A DNA stretch of 64,000 bases from Halolamina sp. CBA1230 (GCF_002025255.2 NZ_CP054587.1:1240001-1304000); one strand, 5' to 3'; shown: positions 7,753-16,461, counted from the stretch's first letter. A program made the numbers and translations. Notes: a model not told the origin generated them from the sequence alone.

Positions 7753-9096
7753 ATGTCCGAACAGTACGACCTCGTTATCGTCGGCGGCGGCATCAGCGGC
7801 GCGTCGCTGCTCTACACGACCGCGAAGTTCACCGACGTCGACTCGATCGCGCTGATCGAGAAGGAGTCACAGATCGGCGCGATCAACACGCACCACACCA
7901 ACAACTCCCAGACGCTCCACTTCGGCGACATCGAGACCAACTACACCCTCGAGAAGGCCGAGGAGGTCAAGGAGGGCGCCGAACTGCTCGCGGGCTATCT
8001 GGAGAACCACGACCCCGACCGCGAGATGCACGCAAAGCGCAGCAAGATGGTGCTCGGCGTCGGCCGCGAGGAAGTCGAGAGCCTCGAACAGCGCTACGAG
8101 GCCGAGGGGTTCGGCGAGCTGTTCCCGAAGCTCCAGCCCATCGGTCGCGAGGAGATCGCCGAACTCGAACCCAAAGTCGTCGAGGGGCGGGACCCCGACA
8201 CCGAGATGCTCGCGCTCCAGACGCCCGACGGCTACGTCGTCGACTACGGCGCGACCGCCAAGTCGTTCGTCGACGCCGTCGCGGACGAGACGAGCGTCGA
8301 CGTGTTCACGGACACGGAAGTCACGGAGATCACGCCCAAGCCCGATAGCCACACGATCGAGACGGCCGGCGCCGGCACGTTCGACGCCGACGCGACCGTC
8401 GTCGCCGCGGGCTCACACAGCCTCCAGGTCGCCCAGGAGCTGGGGTACGGCCAGAACAAGGCGCTGCTACCGGTCGCGGGCAGCTTCTTCCTCGCGGACG
8501 ACCTGCTGAACGGGAAGGTGTACACGCTCCAGATGAAGAAGCTCCCCTTCGCCGCGATCCACGGCGACGCCGACGTCCACGACGGGAGCATCACCCGCTT
8601 CGGCCCGACCGCCAAGCTGGTGCCGACGCTCGAGCGCGGCCGCATCTCCACGGTGGGTGACTTCCTCGACGTGTTCGGGCTCAACGCCGCCTCGTTCATG
8701 AGCTACGCCAACATCCTCGCCGACCGCACCCTGCTCCCGTACGTGCTGCGGAACCTCGTCTACGACGTGCCGGAGGTCGGCCCCCGGCAGTTCCTCCCGC
8801 ACGTCCAGAAGGTCGTCCCCAGCGTCGAACTCGAGGACATCGAACGGGCGGAGGGGTACGGCGGCGTCCGTCCCCAGATCGTCGACACCGAGAAGAAGTC
8901 CCTGGACATGGGCGAGGCCAAGATCGTCGGCAACGACGTGATCTTCAACGTCACGCCCTCGCCGGGCGCCTCGACCTGCCTGAAGAACGCGATGCGGGAC
9001 ACCCACACGATCGTCGAGTTCCTCGACGGGGAGTACGAGTTCGACGAGGAGGCGTTCCGCGAGGACACGATCGGGGAGTTCCCGCGAGCGGAGTAG
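7753..9096 (+). CDS. mqo: Malate:quinone oxidoreductase, Helicobacter-type
   Basis: This 447-residue FAD enzyme is predicted to oxidise malate to oxaloacetate at the membrane and pass electrons to the quinone pool. The N-terminal dinucleotide-binding motif is GGGISG (residues 11-16). Several blocks match what I recall of Helicobacter pylori Mqo: NNSQTLHFGDIETNYT, LLPVAGSFF, LPFAAIHGD, YGGVRPQ and FNVTPSPGASTCL. The family is divergent from the E. coli-type Mqo. With the aconitase elsewhere in the window it fits a TCA cycle in which malate oxidation can bypass NAD. It stands alone and is followed by a toxin-antitoxin pair. Confidence 0.85.
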   Translation: MSEQYDLVIVGGGISGASLLYTTAKFTDVDSIALIEKESQIGAINTHHTNNSQTLHFGDIETNYTLEKAEEVKEGAELLAGYLENHDPDREMHAKRSKMVLGVGREEVESLEQRYEAEGFGELFPKLQPIGREEIAELEPKVVEGRDPDTEMLALQTPDGYVVDYGATAKSFVDAVADETSVDVFTDTEVTEITPKPDSHTIETAGAGTFDADATVVAAGSHSLQVAQELGYGQNKALLPVAGSFFLADDLLNGKVYTLQMKKLPFAAIHGDADVHDGSITRFGPTAKLVPTLERGRISTVGDFLDVFGLNAASFMSYANILADRTLLPYVLRNLVYDVPEVGPRQFLPHVQKVVPSVELEDIERAEGYGGVRPQIVDTEKKSLDMGEAKIVGNDVIFNVTPSPGASTCLKNAMRDTHTIVEFLDGEYEFDEEAFREDTIGEFPRAE

Positions 9097-9099
9097 CGG

Positions 9100-9128
9100 A
9101 TACAGAAATACAGGCATACATTCATACA
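9100..9128 (+). repeat. Four ATACA iterons with strict 8-base period upstream of a toxin-antitoxin operon
   Basis: ATACA occurs at 9100, 9108, 9116 and 9124, each separated by three unrelated bases. The array ends 22 bases before the GTG start of the winged-helix gene at 9151, so it overlaps the expected TATA/BRE region. It looks like an autoregulatory operator for the toxin-antitoxin pair downstream. Confidence 0.6.
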
Positions 9129-9150
9129 CTCGCGGTCCGTACGGCCAACT

Positions 9151-9552
9151 GTGCCGATCAGTATCGACGAGTTCGACGAGGACGACGGCGCCCGTGACGG
9201 GACGAACGGGGAGCGTGTCGTCCGCTTTCTCGCTCGGAACCGTGACCAGGCGTACCGGGCGAGCGAGATCGCCGAGGCGACGGGCGTCGACCAGAACTCC
9301 ATCCACCCGGTGTTGAACCGGCTCAAGTCGCGGGGACTCGTCCGCCACCGCCAGCCGTACTGGGCCGCCGATCCCGAAGCGATCAGGGACGCCGCGGCGT
9401 TTCACTCCACGACGGCGTTCCTCGACGAGGAGTACGGTCCGGAGAGCCGTGAGGAGTGGTTGGCCGCGGGCGAGGACGACGGCTCGCCGGCACAGGGAGG
9501 CGGCGAGGACGACGGCTCGTCGACAAAGAGAGCCGACGAGGACGACGCGTGA
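9151..9552 (+). CDS. Winged-helix DNA-binding protein, probable antitoxin
   Basis: This 133-residue acidic protein has a MarR-like winged helix at about residues 22-75 (recognition region ASEIAEATGVDQNSIHPVLNRLKSRGLV). A Gly/Asp/Glu-rich C-terminal tail with two similar GEDDGS repeats follows. The stop codon overlaps the start of the PemK/MazF-like gene (GTGA), a layout typical of toxin-antitoxin operons in which the DNA-binding antitoxin comes first. The disordered acidic tail is a plausible toxin-binding segment. It starts with GTG. An iteron array immediately upstream suggests autoregulation. It could also be an ordinary regulator. Confidence 0.7.
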   Translation: MPISIDEFDEDDGARDGTNGERVVRFLARNRDQAYRASEIAEATGVDQNSIHPVLNRLKSRGLVRHRQPYWAADPEAIRDAAAFHSTTAFLDEEYGPESREEWLAAGEDDGSPAQGGGEDDGSSTKRADEDDA

Positions 9553-9896
9553 CGGCACCCGCGTTCGACGACCTCGAACGGGGACACGTCGTCCTCGCGC
9601 CCGACCCGTTCAAAACCGACGACGACGCGACCCGACCGTGGGTGATCGTCAACTCCGAGCGACACCCGTTCGACGGGGAGCAGTACGTCGCGATGGGGAT
9701 GACGACTCGAACGTGGTACGAGCACCGAGTCCCGTTCGACCCGGGCGATTTCCGCCACCGGAGCGCACCGCGTGACAGTTCGATCCTCCCCCACGCAGTC
9801 ACCTCGCCGACGCCGAACCTGCTGACCGACTACGTCTGCCGGGTCCGCGACGAACCGCTCGACCGCGCCGTCGAACAGCTCCGGTCCTACCTCTAG
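9549..9896 (+). CDS. PemK/MazF-like toxin
   Basis: I chose the GTG at 9549, which overlaps the upstream stop; longer in-frame starts read through low-complexity Arg. The 115-residue product has the MazF/PemK fold signature: an opening LERGHVVLAPDPF strand, then RPWVIVNSERHPFDGEQYVAMGMTT. The RPWVIVNS segment corresponds to the RPALVIS block of ribosome-independent endoribonuclease toxins. Position and coupling to the winged-helix gene support a type II toxin-antitoxin module. RNA cleavage specificity cannot be predicted. Confidence 0.75.
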   Translation: MTAPAFDDLERGHVVLAPDPFKTDDDATRPWVIVNSERHPFDGEQYVAMGMTTRTWYEHRVPFDPGDFRHRSAPRDSSILPHAVTSPTPNLLTDYVCRVRDEPLDRAVEQLRSYL

Positions 9897-9899
9897 CCG

Positions 9900-11588
9900 C
9901 TACCGCAGATCGCCGTTGCCCGCCGGCGTCACGTCGTACCGCTTCAGGAACTGCTGGACCGCCTCGTCGGTGCCGACGAGCGTGAGCTCCTCGTTCCCCG
10001 ACAGCTCCTGCTGAGGGTCGACGACCGTCGTCTCCCCGTCCTCGCTCTCGACGGCGACGACGCGACAGCCAGTGTTCTCCGCGATCCCGGACTCGGCGAT
10101 CGTCGAACCGGCGAAGGGGGTCGCGGGCACGCGGATCAGCCGGATCTGCCCGCCGGGGTCGAGGATATCCTCGCCGCGGAGCTCCTTCGCGATCATGCGC
10201 GCGCTGACCCGCGGCACCGAGAGCACGTAGTCCGCGCCCGCAGAGAGCGCCTTCCCGGTCGCGTCGGCGGCGCTGACGCGGATCAGGATCTCGACGTCGG
10301 GGTTCATCTCCTGGGCGAGTACCGCTGCCAGCAACGCTTTCGAGTCGTCCGGCAGGCCGACGACCACCGCGTCGGCGTCGGAGACGCCCGCCTCCCGGAG
10401 CGTCTCCCGCGTGCTCGCGTCGCCGACCACGTCCACCCCGTCGCGCTCGACCCTGTCGATCGTGACGGTGTCGATCTCGGCCTCCCGGATCGTCTCCTGG
10501 GCTGCCTCTCCCACCTCGCCGAAGCCGGCGATCACGATACGGTCGTGCTGGCGGAACGTCCGCGCCCGCCGGGTGTACTCGCTCAGCTTCTCGAGGCTCT
10601 CCGGCCGACCCGAGACCAGCAGGACGGTGTTGTCCCGGATCACCGCCCCGGGGTCGGGCGGCAGCTGGAGTTCGCCGTCGATCCACGCACCGATGATGTT
10701 GGCGCCGGTCTCCTCGCGCACCTCCGAGTCGCGGATACGCTTACCGACCAGCGGGCTGCCGTGGGCGACCGGCACCTCCGCCACCTCGATGTCGCCGCCG
10801 AGTTCGACCGTGTCACGGATCTCGGCGGTGAACGACTCGACGGCCTTCTCCGCGAGCCGGTGGCCGAGCACGCCGTGGGGCGAGAGCACCGTATCGGCGC
10901 CAGTCGAGCGCAGCACGTCCGCCATGTCGCTGTCGTCGGTCAGCGCGATCAGGTCGATATCCTCCCGGAGCGAGCGCACCGTCAGGATCGTGTTGACGTT
11001 GGCGTCGTCGGCGTCGGTGATCACCGCCCGCGCGTCGCCGATGCTCGCCCGCTCGAACGCCTCGGCGTCCTGTGGCGAGCCGTGGATCACGGCGTAGCCG
11101 TCGTCGGCCAGGTCCTTCGCGTTCTCCTCGTCGGAGGAGAGCAGCACGTAGTCGATGTCGAGCTCCCGGAGCTCGTCCAGCAGAACGGCGGAGTCACGGC
11201 TGTACTCACAGATGATCACGTGATCCTTCTTGGGTGAGAGCCGGCTATCGAGGTCGACCTCCGCCTCGTTGAACAGCGGGATCACCACCAGCCGGAGCGT
11301 GAAGAAGCCGACCGCGATGCCGCCCAACTGGATGAGCACCATGAAGACGTTCATCAGCGGGTGGTCCCACGGCGAGTCGGCGCCGTACCCCGTGGTCGTC
11401 ATCGTCTCGACGACCGTCGTCAACGCGTTGAAGATCGTGTACTCCGCGCCCTCGCCCTCCAGCGTGCGCATCCCGTAGAAGTAGACGACCGTGATGAACA
11501 GGACCATCGCCACCAGCCCCACGATGTAGTAGGCTACCAGTCGATGGCGACGGGAGAGGTCGGAGATCGAGTCCGGGAGCGAGACCAT
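9900..11588 (-). CDS. Two-TM potassium channel with two RCK (TrkA) domains
   Basis: I started this at the ATG at 11588 (MVSLPDS); the frame is open far upstream, but that part is shadow sequence of the monooxygenase. The 562-residue protein has one membrane helix at about residues 18-38, a pore loop with selectivity filter TTTGYGA (64-70) and a second helix at about 80-105. Two complete TrkA-N/TrkA-C units follow (Rossmann starts at HVIICEYSR about 120 and IVIAGFGEVGE about 330). It is a ligand-gated K+ channel of the MthK/Kch class with both RCK domains in one chain. Four bases separate its stop from the toxin gene stop (convergent). Confidence 0.9.
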   Translation of the reverse strand: MVSLPDSISDLSRRHRLVAYYIVGLVAMVLFITVVYFYGMRTLEGEGAEYTIFNALTTVVETMTTTGYGADSPWDHPLMNVFMVLIQLGGIAVGFFTLRLVVIPLFNEAEVDLDSRLSPKKDHVIICEYSRDSAVLLDELRELDIDYVLLSSDEENAKDLADDGYAVIHGSPQDAEAFERASIGDARAVITDADDANVNTILTVRSLREDIDLIALTDDSDMADVLRSTGADTVLSPHGVLGHRLAEKAVESFTAEIRDTVELGGDIEVAEVPVAHGSPLVGKRIRDSEVREETGANIIGAWIDGELQLPPDPGAVIRDNTVLLVSGRPESLEKLSEYTRRARTFRQHDRIVIAGFGEVGEAAQETIREAEIDTVTIDRVERDGVDVVGDASTRETLREAGVSDADAVVVGLPDDSKALLAAVLAQEMNPDVEILIRVSAADATGKALSAGADYVLSVPRVSARMIAKELRGEDILDPGGQIRLIRVPATPFAGSTIAESGIAENTGCRVVAVESEDGETTVVDPQQELSGNEELTLVGTDEAVQQFLKRYDVTPAGNGDLR

Positions 11589-11855
11589 TCGTTGCCGAAT
11601 CACGGCCGCGTGGCGGCAAAAGCGTTGCCGGTGGACGAACAGACGGCCACCGAGGTGCCGGCAATATCTACCGCGACGGGCAACGGCCGGCTCGCGAGCC
11701 GAACGCACCGCCTCCGCCGCCGAGATGGCGTCATCGTCGGTCTCAGCCGCTCGTCCGCGTCGGTCGCGACGGATGTGGCGAGTCACCGCGTCCCGGAAAG
11801 CCCTCGCGTTCGCCCGGACCCCCTCGTTCTTGCCCAACGGCCCGGAAGCGAGCGT

Positions 11856-13004
11856 ATGGACACCGAGTTCGCCTACTGGATCCCCAACGTCAGCGGGGGG
11901 CTGGTGACGACCGACTGGCCGATGGACACCGACTGGAGCTACGAGTACAACCGCGATCTGGCCCGCACCGCCGAGTCGGTCGGGTTCGACTACGGGCTCG
12001 CACAGGCCCGCTTCTTCGGGAGCTACGGCGCGAACAAGCAACTGGAGGCGCTGTCGGTCGCCAACGCGCTGGCCGCCGAAACCGAGGAGCTCCACCTGAT
12101 CGGCGCCGTCCACCCGGGGCTCTGGGAGCCCGGCCCGGTCGCGAACTTCGTCGCCACCGCCGACCGCATCAGCGACGGGCGCTTCTCGCTCAACGTCGTC
12201 AGCGGCTGGTTCAAAGACGAGTACACCGGGTTCGGGAAGCAGTGGCTCGACCACGACGAGCGCTACGCCCGCAGCGAAGAGTTCCTGCAGGTGCTGAAAG
12301 GGCTCTGGACGGAGGGCCCCTTCGAGTTCGACGGCCGGTTCTACCAGTACGGCCACGACGTGAACGGGTTCGACGGCGTGCCGAGCAAACCCCTGCCGAA
12401 ACAGGAGCCGTACCCGCGGCTGTTCCAGGGCGGTAACTCGCAGGCGGCCCGGAAGATGGCCGCCAGACACTCGGACGTGCTGTTCATGAACGGCGGCAGC
12501 CTCGACGAGCTCGAAGCGATCGTCGAGGACGTGGAGGGGTACGCCGAGGCGTTCGGCACCGAACCGCCCGAGTTCGCGGCCAACGCGTTCGTGATCGAAC
12601 GCGAGACCGAGCGAGCAGCCGAGCAGGAACTGGAGAACATCATCGAGCACGCCACCGACGACGCCGTCGAGGCGTTCAAAGAGCAGGTCGAACACGCCGG
12701 CCAGGACTCCCCCGAGGGCGAGGGGATGTGGGCCGACTCCGACCTGAGCGACCTCGTCCAGTACAACGACGGGTTCAAGACCGGGCTCATCGGCACCGAA
12801 GACCAGATCGTCGAGCGCATCCGGAAGCTCGACGCCATCGGTGTCGACATCGTGCTGACGGGGTTCCTCCACTACGACGAGGAACTCGAACGCTTCGGCG
12901 AGGAGATCATCCCCGCCGTCCGCGAGGCCGACCCGATCGAGGGCGAGGTCGACACCGACGAGGGGACCAAACGCGTCGCCGGCGCGGAGGTGGCCGGTGA
13001 GTAG
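11856..13004 (+). CDS. sfnG: FMNH2-dependent dimethyl sulfone monooxygenase (SfnG-like)
   Basis: This 382-residue luciferase-like monooxygenase matches SfnG, which oxidises dimethyl sulfone to methanesulfinate and formaldehyde using reduced FMN. Blocks that I recall from SfnG are all present: FAYWIPNVSGGLV at the N-terminus, VVSGWFKDEY, WLDHDERYARSEEF, FQGGNSQAARKMA and VQYNDGFKTGLIGT. The chain ends with a short acidic extension. The ATG at 11856 was chosen because upstream in-frame sequence lacks family similarity. The next gene, a flavin reductase, overlaps by 8 bases and is the expected source of FMNH2. Related alkanesulfonate monooxygenases (SsuD) are the main alternative. Confidence 0.85.
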   Translation: MDTEFAYWIPNVSGGLVTTDWPMDTDWSYEYNRDLARTAESVGFDYGLAQARFFGSYGANKQLEALSVANALAAETEELHLIGAVHPGLWEPGPVANFVATADRISDGRFSLNVVSGWFKDEYTGFGKQWLDHDERYARSEEFLQVLKGLWTEGPFEFDGRFYQYGHDVNGFDGVPSKPLPKQEPYPRLFQGGNSQAARKMAARHSDVLFMNGGSLDELEAIVEDVEGYAEAFGTEPPEFAANAFVIERETERAAEQELENIIEHATDDAVEAFKEQVEHAGQDSPEGEGMWADSDLSDLVQYNDGFKTGLIGTEDQIVERIRKLDAIGVDIVLTGFLHYDEELERFGEEIIPAVREADPIEGEVDTDEGTKRVAGAEVAGE

Positions 13005-13587
13005 CGTGCGCCTGCTCGGCATCGCCGGCAGCCAGTCGGCGGACTCCAAGACCCGCGCGGCGGTCGAGGCCGCGCTCGACGGGACCGACGAGGCGGTCGA
13101 GACGGACGTGCTCCACCTCGGCGAGTACGACCTCGCGACCGCCGACGGCCGCGGCATCGACGCCTACGAGGGCGACACCGCCGCGGCGCTCGGAAAGATC
13201 GTCGACGCGGACGCCTACGTGGTGGGAACGCCCGTCTACCGCGCCAGCTACCCGGGGCCGTTGAAGAACCTCCTCGACATGGTCCCTCGCGGTCAGTGGC
13301 AGGGCGACGTGGCCCCCCTCGAAGGCGCCGCCGTGGGGCTGGTCGCGACGGGCGCGACACGCAGCCACTACCTCGCGATCGACGAACAGCTCCGCCCGTT
13401 GTTCGCCTTCTTCGGCGCGCACACCGTCGGCAGCGGCGTGTACGCCGACAGCGAAGCGTTCGCGGACGGCGCTGTCGCCGACGACGAGATCCGGGCGCGA
13501 CTGAGCCTGCTCGGCCGGGCGACCGTCGAGTTGGCGGAAGCGATCGAGTCGGGGTCGGCGCTTTCGGCGCTCGAGCCGCAGGTGTGA
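12997..13587 (+). CDS. NAD(P)H-dependent FMN reductase, partner of the sulfone monooxygenase
   Basis: This 196-residue flavodoxin-like protein (PF03358, SsuE/MsuE type) starts with GTG inside the end of sfnG. The phosphate-binding loop is GSQSADSKT near the N-terminus. The flavin-contact segment is VVGTPVYRASYPGPLKNLLD (about residues 69-88), and the LVATGATRSHYL strand follows. Such enzymes reduce FMN with NAD(P)H and hand FMNH2 to the monooxygenase. The overlap implies co-translation, so the two genes form a two-component flavin monooxygenase system. Confidence 0.88.
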   Translation: MSSVRLLGIAGSQSADSKTRAAVEAALDGTDEAVETDVLHLGEYDLATADGRGIDAYEGDTAAALGKIVDADAYVVGTPVYRASYPGPLKNLLDMVPRGQWQGDVAPLEGAAVGLVATGATRSHYLAIDEQLRPLFAFFGAHTVGSGVYADSEAFADGAVADDEIRARLSLLGRATVELAEAIESGSALSALEPQV

Positions 13588-13635
13588 CGGCGCCGCCTCG
13601 CGGCGTTTAACTCCGCCCACCCACAACCCCCGGTA

Positions 13636-14184
13636 ATGGCGGACGACTACGGCGGGATCCTCGGCGCCTTCCCCTACGCGTTCCGGCGGAGCGACTCGTG
13701 GCTGTTCCGGTCGTACGTGCTCGTCGCCGGCCTCGCGACGCTGCTGCTTTCGCTGATCTGCGTGCTCGCGGTCGTCGTCGTGTTCGGCCAGACCGCCGGC
13801 GCCCGCGGCGGGAGCTTCACGCTCTCGCGGTCGTTCATCGCGCTGCTGGGCCTGCTGGCGGTGCTGCCCGTCGTCGGCCCCGTGCTGTTGGCGGCGCGCA
13901 CTCGCCGTCGCGACTCCGCTGACGGCGGTGCTGGACCGTCGCGGAACTACGAACCCCTGCTGGCGGTCGGGGGGTACCTGTTCCTCCTCTCGCTGTACCT
14001 CGGCCTCGTGGCGTCGATGCCCGAGACGTTCACCCTCGACGGCGAGACGATCTCCCGGCCCGAGCCGTCGGGCCTGTTTGCCCCCGTCGTCGCCGCGCTG
14101 TACGCGCTCCCCGCGGCCGCGTCACCCCTGATCCCGACCACGGCCGCGGCGCTGATCCTCGCGATCCACCGCTGGCGACGCTGA
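13636..14184 (+). CDS. Uncharacterised four-helix membrane protein
   Basis: This 182-residue protein has about four hydrophobic segments (around residues 26-50, 62-85, 110-130 and 140-165) and a short, Arg-rich C-terminus. The N-terminal DDYGGILGAFPYAFRRSDSW segment resembles openings of other haloarchaeal membrane proteins of unknown role. No catalytic motif is visible. It follows the flavin reductase by about 50 bases but is probably a separate unit. Confidence 0.65.
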   Translation: MADDYGGILGAFPYAFRRSDSWLFRSYVLVAGLATLLLSLICVLAVVVVFGQTAGARGGSFTLSRSFIALLGLLAVLPVVGPVLLAARTRRRDSADGGAGPSRNYEPLLAVGGYLFLLSLYLGLVASMPETFTLDGETISRPEPSGLFAPVVAALYALPAAASPLIPTTAAALILAIHRWRR

Positions 14185-14235
14185 TCCACGGGTCGCGGGC
14201 GAAATCCGGAAAGGGCTCCGGCGCCCAGAGAGGGT

Positions 14236-14721
14236 ATGAGCGACGCCGAGATCGACGACGCAGTCGAGGGCACGTTCCTCGTCACGCACGCCGACGACGA
14301 CAGCGCAGTACTGCGGGACGTCGAGCGCGGGCAGGTCCACACGCTCTCCTCGAACCCCGGGCTCTCCGTGGACGACGCCGTCGAGGGGGTCGTCGCCCCC
14401 GAGCCGCCCCTGGAGGTCACCGCCGAACTGGTCGAGATAGAGGAGCGGCGGTCGCTCTCGATCAGCGAGAGCCGCGAGCCGCCGACGAAACAGGAGCGCG
14501 AGATCGCCGCCGAGCAGTCCGTCGGCGAGCTCACCAAGGAGGAACGCGCCGGGATCGGCGAGATCCACGTGATCAGCGTGTCCGAGGAGGAGACCGACGC
14601 GGCCGTCGAGGACGTGTTCGAGGACCGTGAGGCGACGCTCGGGCGCGCGGCCCGCCTCGGCGTGAACCGGGTAGAGATCCGCTCGGAGCCGGGTGTCGTC
14701 AGCGTTCGGTACCTTCCCTGA
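14236..14721 (+). CDS. Uncharacterised acidic haloarchaeal protein (DUF5812-like)
   Basis: This 161-residue soluble protein has no membrane segment. It opens with a beta-rich part (GTFLVTHADDDSAVLRDVE) that ends at about residue 80, has a charged linker with PTKQEREIAAEQ, and ends with an alpha/beta part (GEIHVISVSEEETDAAVEDV ... GVVSVRYLP). I believe it belongs to a widespread haloarchaeal family of unknown function, but the family name is from memory. It lies directly upstream of the KhtT-like gene in the same direction. Confidence 0.6.
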   Translation: MSDAEIDDAVEGTFLVTHADDDSAVLRDVERGQVHTLSSNPGLSVDDAVEGVVAPEPPLEVTAELVEIEERRSLSISESREPPTKQEREIAAEQSVGELTKEERAGIGEIHVISVSEEETDAAVEDVFEDREATLGRAARLGVNRVEIRSEPGVVSVRYLP

Positions 14722-14776
14722 CAGAGTCCTCGAGGACCACCCATACCGTTATTCCCCTCGCCGTATCAGGGGGCGT

Positions 14777-15256
14777 ATGACCGTCTACGAGACCGACCTC
14801 CCCGGCGTCGGCCGGAAGTTCGACCTCGAACTCGACGCCGGCGGGGTCGCGTCGGTGGTCGTCCACCACGACGGGCGGTGTGAGCTGTACCGCCGCGCCG
14901 ACCGCGACGCCGGCGGGGAGAAGCTGCTCAACCTGAACAGCGAGGAGGCGAACAAGCTCGGCTCGATACTGGAGGGCGCCTACTTCGAGTCGGTGAACGT
15001 CGACGAGCTCTCGGTGCCGCTGGGCGACGCGATCATCGAGTGGGTCGAAGTAGGCGAGGGGTCGGCGCTCGACGGGACGACGCTCGCGGAGAGCGAGATC
15101 AAAGGCGAGACCGGCGCGACGGTGATCGCCGTCCAACGCGGCAGCGAGACGGTGTCGAACCCCGACGCCGACTTCGAACTCGCCGGCGGCGACCTGCTGG
15201 TCGCGATCGGCACCCACGAGGAGCAGGCGGCGCTGAAAGACCGCGTTCAGGACTGA
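14777..15256 (+). CDS. KhtT/TrkA-C-type regulatory subunit of a cation:proton antiporter
   Basis: I used the ATG at 14777 (MTVYETDLPG), which matches the normal family start. The 159-residue protein has an N-terminal ligand-sensing part (ETDLPGVGRKFDLEL, VVHHDGRCELYRR) and a C-terminal TrkA-C (RCK_C) domain at about residues 85-157 (LAESEIKGETGATVIAVQR ... GDLLVAIGT). KhtT proteins gate the Kef-like antiporter KhtU. The antiporter gene lies next to it, but convergent, and their 3-prime ends overlap by 10 bases. Note that it lacks a TrkA-N Rossmann domain. Confidence 0.85.
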   Translation: MTVYETDLPGVGRKFDLELDAGGVASVVVHHDGRCELYRRADRDAGGEKLLNLNSEEANKLGSILEGAYFESVNVDELSVPLGDAIIEWVEVGEGSALDGTTLAESEIKGETGATVIAVQRGSETVSNPDADFELAGGDLLVAIGTHEEQAALKDRVQD

Positions 15257-16461
15257 TCCTCGGAAGCCGGAGAGAACCGCACAGCAACGCGCTCTATCAG
15301 CCCCGCGTTCCGCATCAGCACTGTTCCGAGCACGCTCGTCAGCAGGACGTACCCGACGGTGAACGCCGGGATCGTCTCACTGAGTGCCGGGGTCGTCCCC
15401 GCGGTCAGGAGGAACGCGGCGATCACCAGCGAGAACTCCCCGCGGGGCACCAGCGCGGCGCCCATCTTCGACGCGCCCGCCACCGAGAGCCCCCAGCGCC
15501 GCCCGGCGGCGTAGCCGCTGAGGATCTGGCCCGCCACGGTCACGGCCGCGGCGGCGACCACGAGCCCGGCGACCGAGACCACCACCCGGGGGTCGGTGCC
15601 GAGGCCGACGACGAAGAAGAACACCGCCGCGAACAGGTCGCGACTGGGCGCGAGCAGGTCCTGGATCCGGTCGGTGTGGGAGGTCTGGCCGAACGCCGCG
15701 CCGACGAGGAAGGCGACGATGGCGTCGCTGACGCCCGCAGCGAGGCCGAAGCCGGAGACGAGCGCCGTCGCGCCGAGCACGGCGAGCAGGAACAGTTCGC
15801 TCGAGCGCACGTCGAACGCGCGGTCGACCCACTCGCTCCCGTAGTACGCGAGGAGGGTGAGCGCGACCAGCACGAGCGTCGCCCCCCCGAGCGTTCGGCC
15901 GAGGGAGGCCACGTCGGCACCGCCGAGCAGCACCGCCGAGAGGACCGCGAACGCGGCGGCGGTCAGCACGTCCTCGATCACGATCACGCCCAGGATCGCC
16001 TCGCTCTCGGGGTCGGCGATCCACTCCAGGTCGATCAGCGACTTCGCGATGATCACCGTCGAGGAGTTGAACGTGATCAGACCGACGAACAGCGATTCCA
16101 CGAGCGAGAAGCCGAAGGCGAGGCCGACGACGATCCCCAGCGGGAAGCTGACGGCCACGTCGATCGCGCCGGCGCCGAGGAACTGCGAGCGTTTGCGGAT
16201 CAGCGACGCGAGGCTGAGCTCCATCCCGACGAAGAAGAGCAGCAGCACGACGCCGAGATCCGCCAGCAGGCGGACGATCTCCGTGGACTCGACCAGGGTG
16301 AGCGAGACGCCGCCGACTGAGGGTGCGTACGGGCCGAGCAGGATCCCGACGACGATGTACGCGGGGATGACCGACTGGCCCACCCGGAGCGCGAGCAGGC
16401 CCCCCAGCGAAAGCGCCGTCAGGAAGATCCCCGCCGTGAGGACGAGGTTCGCCTCGACCAT
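15247..16461 (-). CDS. Kef-type K+(Na+)/H+ antiporter, CPA2 family
   Basis: This 404-residue membrane protein has about twelve to thirteen hydrophobic segments and the CPA2 (PF00999) pattern, with the conserved FFVGMELSLASL segment at about residues 75-90, GVIVIEDVLTA (polar Asp in a membrane helix) and LVPRGEFSLVIAAFLL near the C-terminus. It lacks cytoplasmic TrkA domains, which fits regulation in trans by the KhtT-like protein encoded convergently. Such systems extrude K+ or Na+ in exchange for H+ and are important for ion balance in salt-in halophiles. The exact cation is not predictable. Confidence 0.87.
   Translation of the reverse strand: MVEANLVLTAGIFLTALSLGGLLALRVGQSVIPAYIVVGILLGPYAPSVGGVSLTLVESTEIVRLLADLGVVLLLFFVGMELSLASLIRKRSQFLGAGAIDVAVSFPLGIVVGLAFGFSLVESLFVGLITFNSSTVIIAKSLIDLEWIADPESEAILGVIVIEDVLTAAAFAVLSAVLLGGADVASLGRTLGGATLVLVALTLLAYYGSEWVDRAFDVRSSELFLLAVLGATALVSGFGLAAGVSDAIVAFLVGAAFGQTSHTDRIQDLLAPSRDLFAAVFFFVVGLGTDPRVVVSVAGLVVAAAAVTVAGQILSGYAAGRRWGLSVAGASKMGAALVPRGEFSLVIAAFLLTAGTTPALSETIPAFTVGYVLLTSVLGTVLMRNAGLIERVAVRFSPASEDQS

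Noticed and set aside
9900..13157. A single 1085-residue minus-strand frame covering the K+ channel and beyond
   Set aside because: The N-terminal 500 residues are the complement of sfnG and the flavin reductase and have no channel similarity. The channel starts at 11588.
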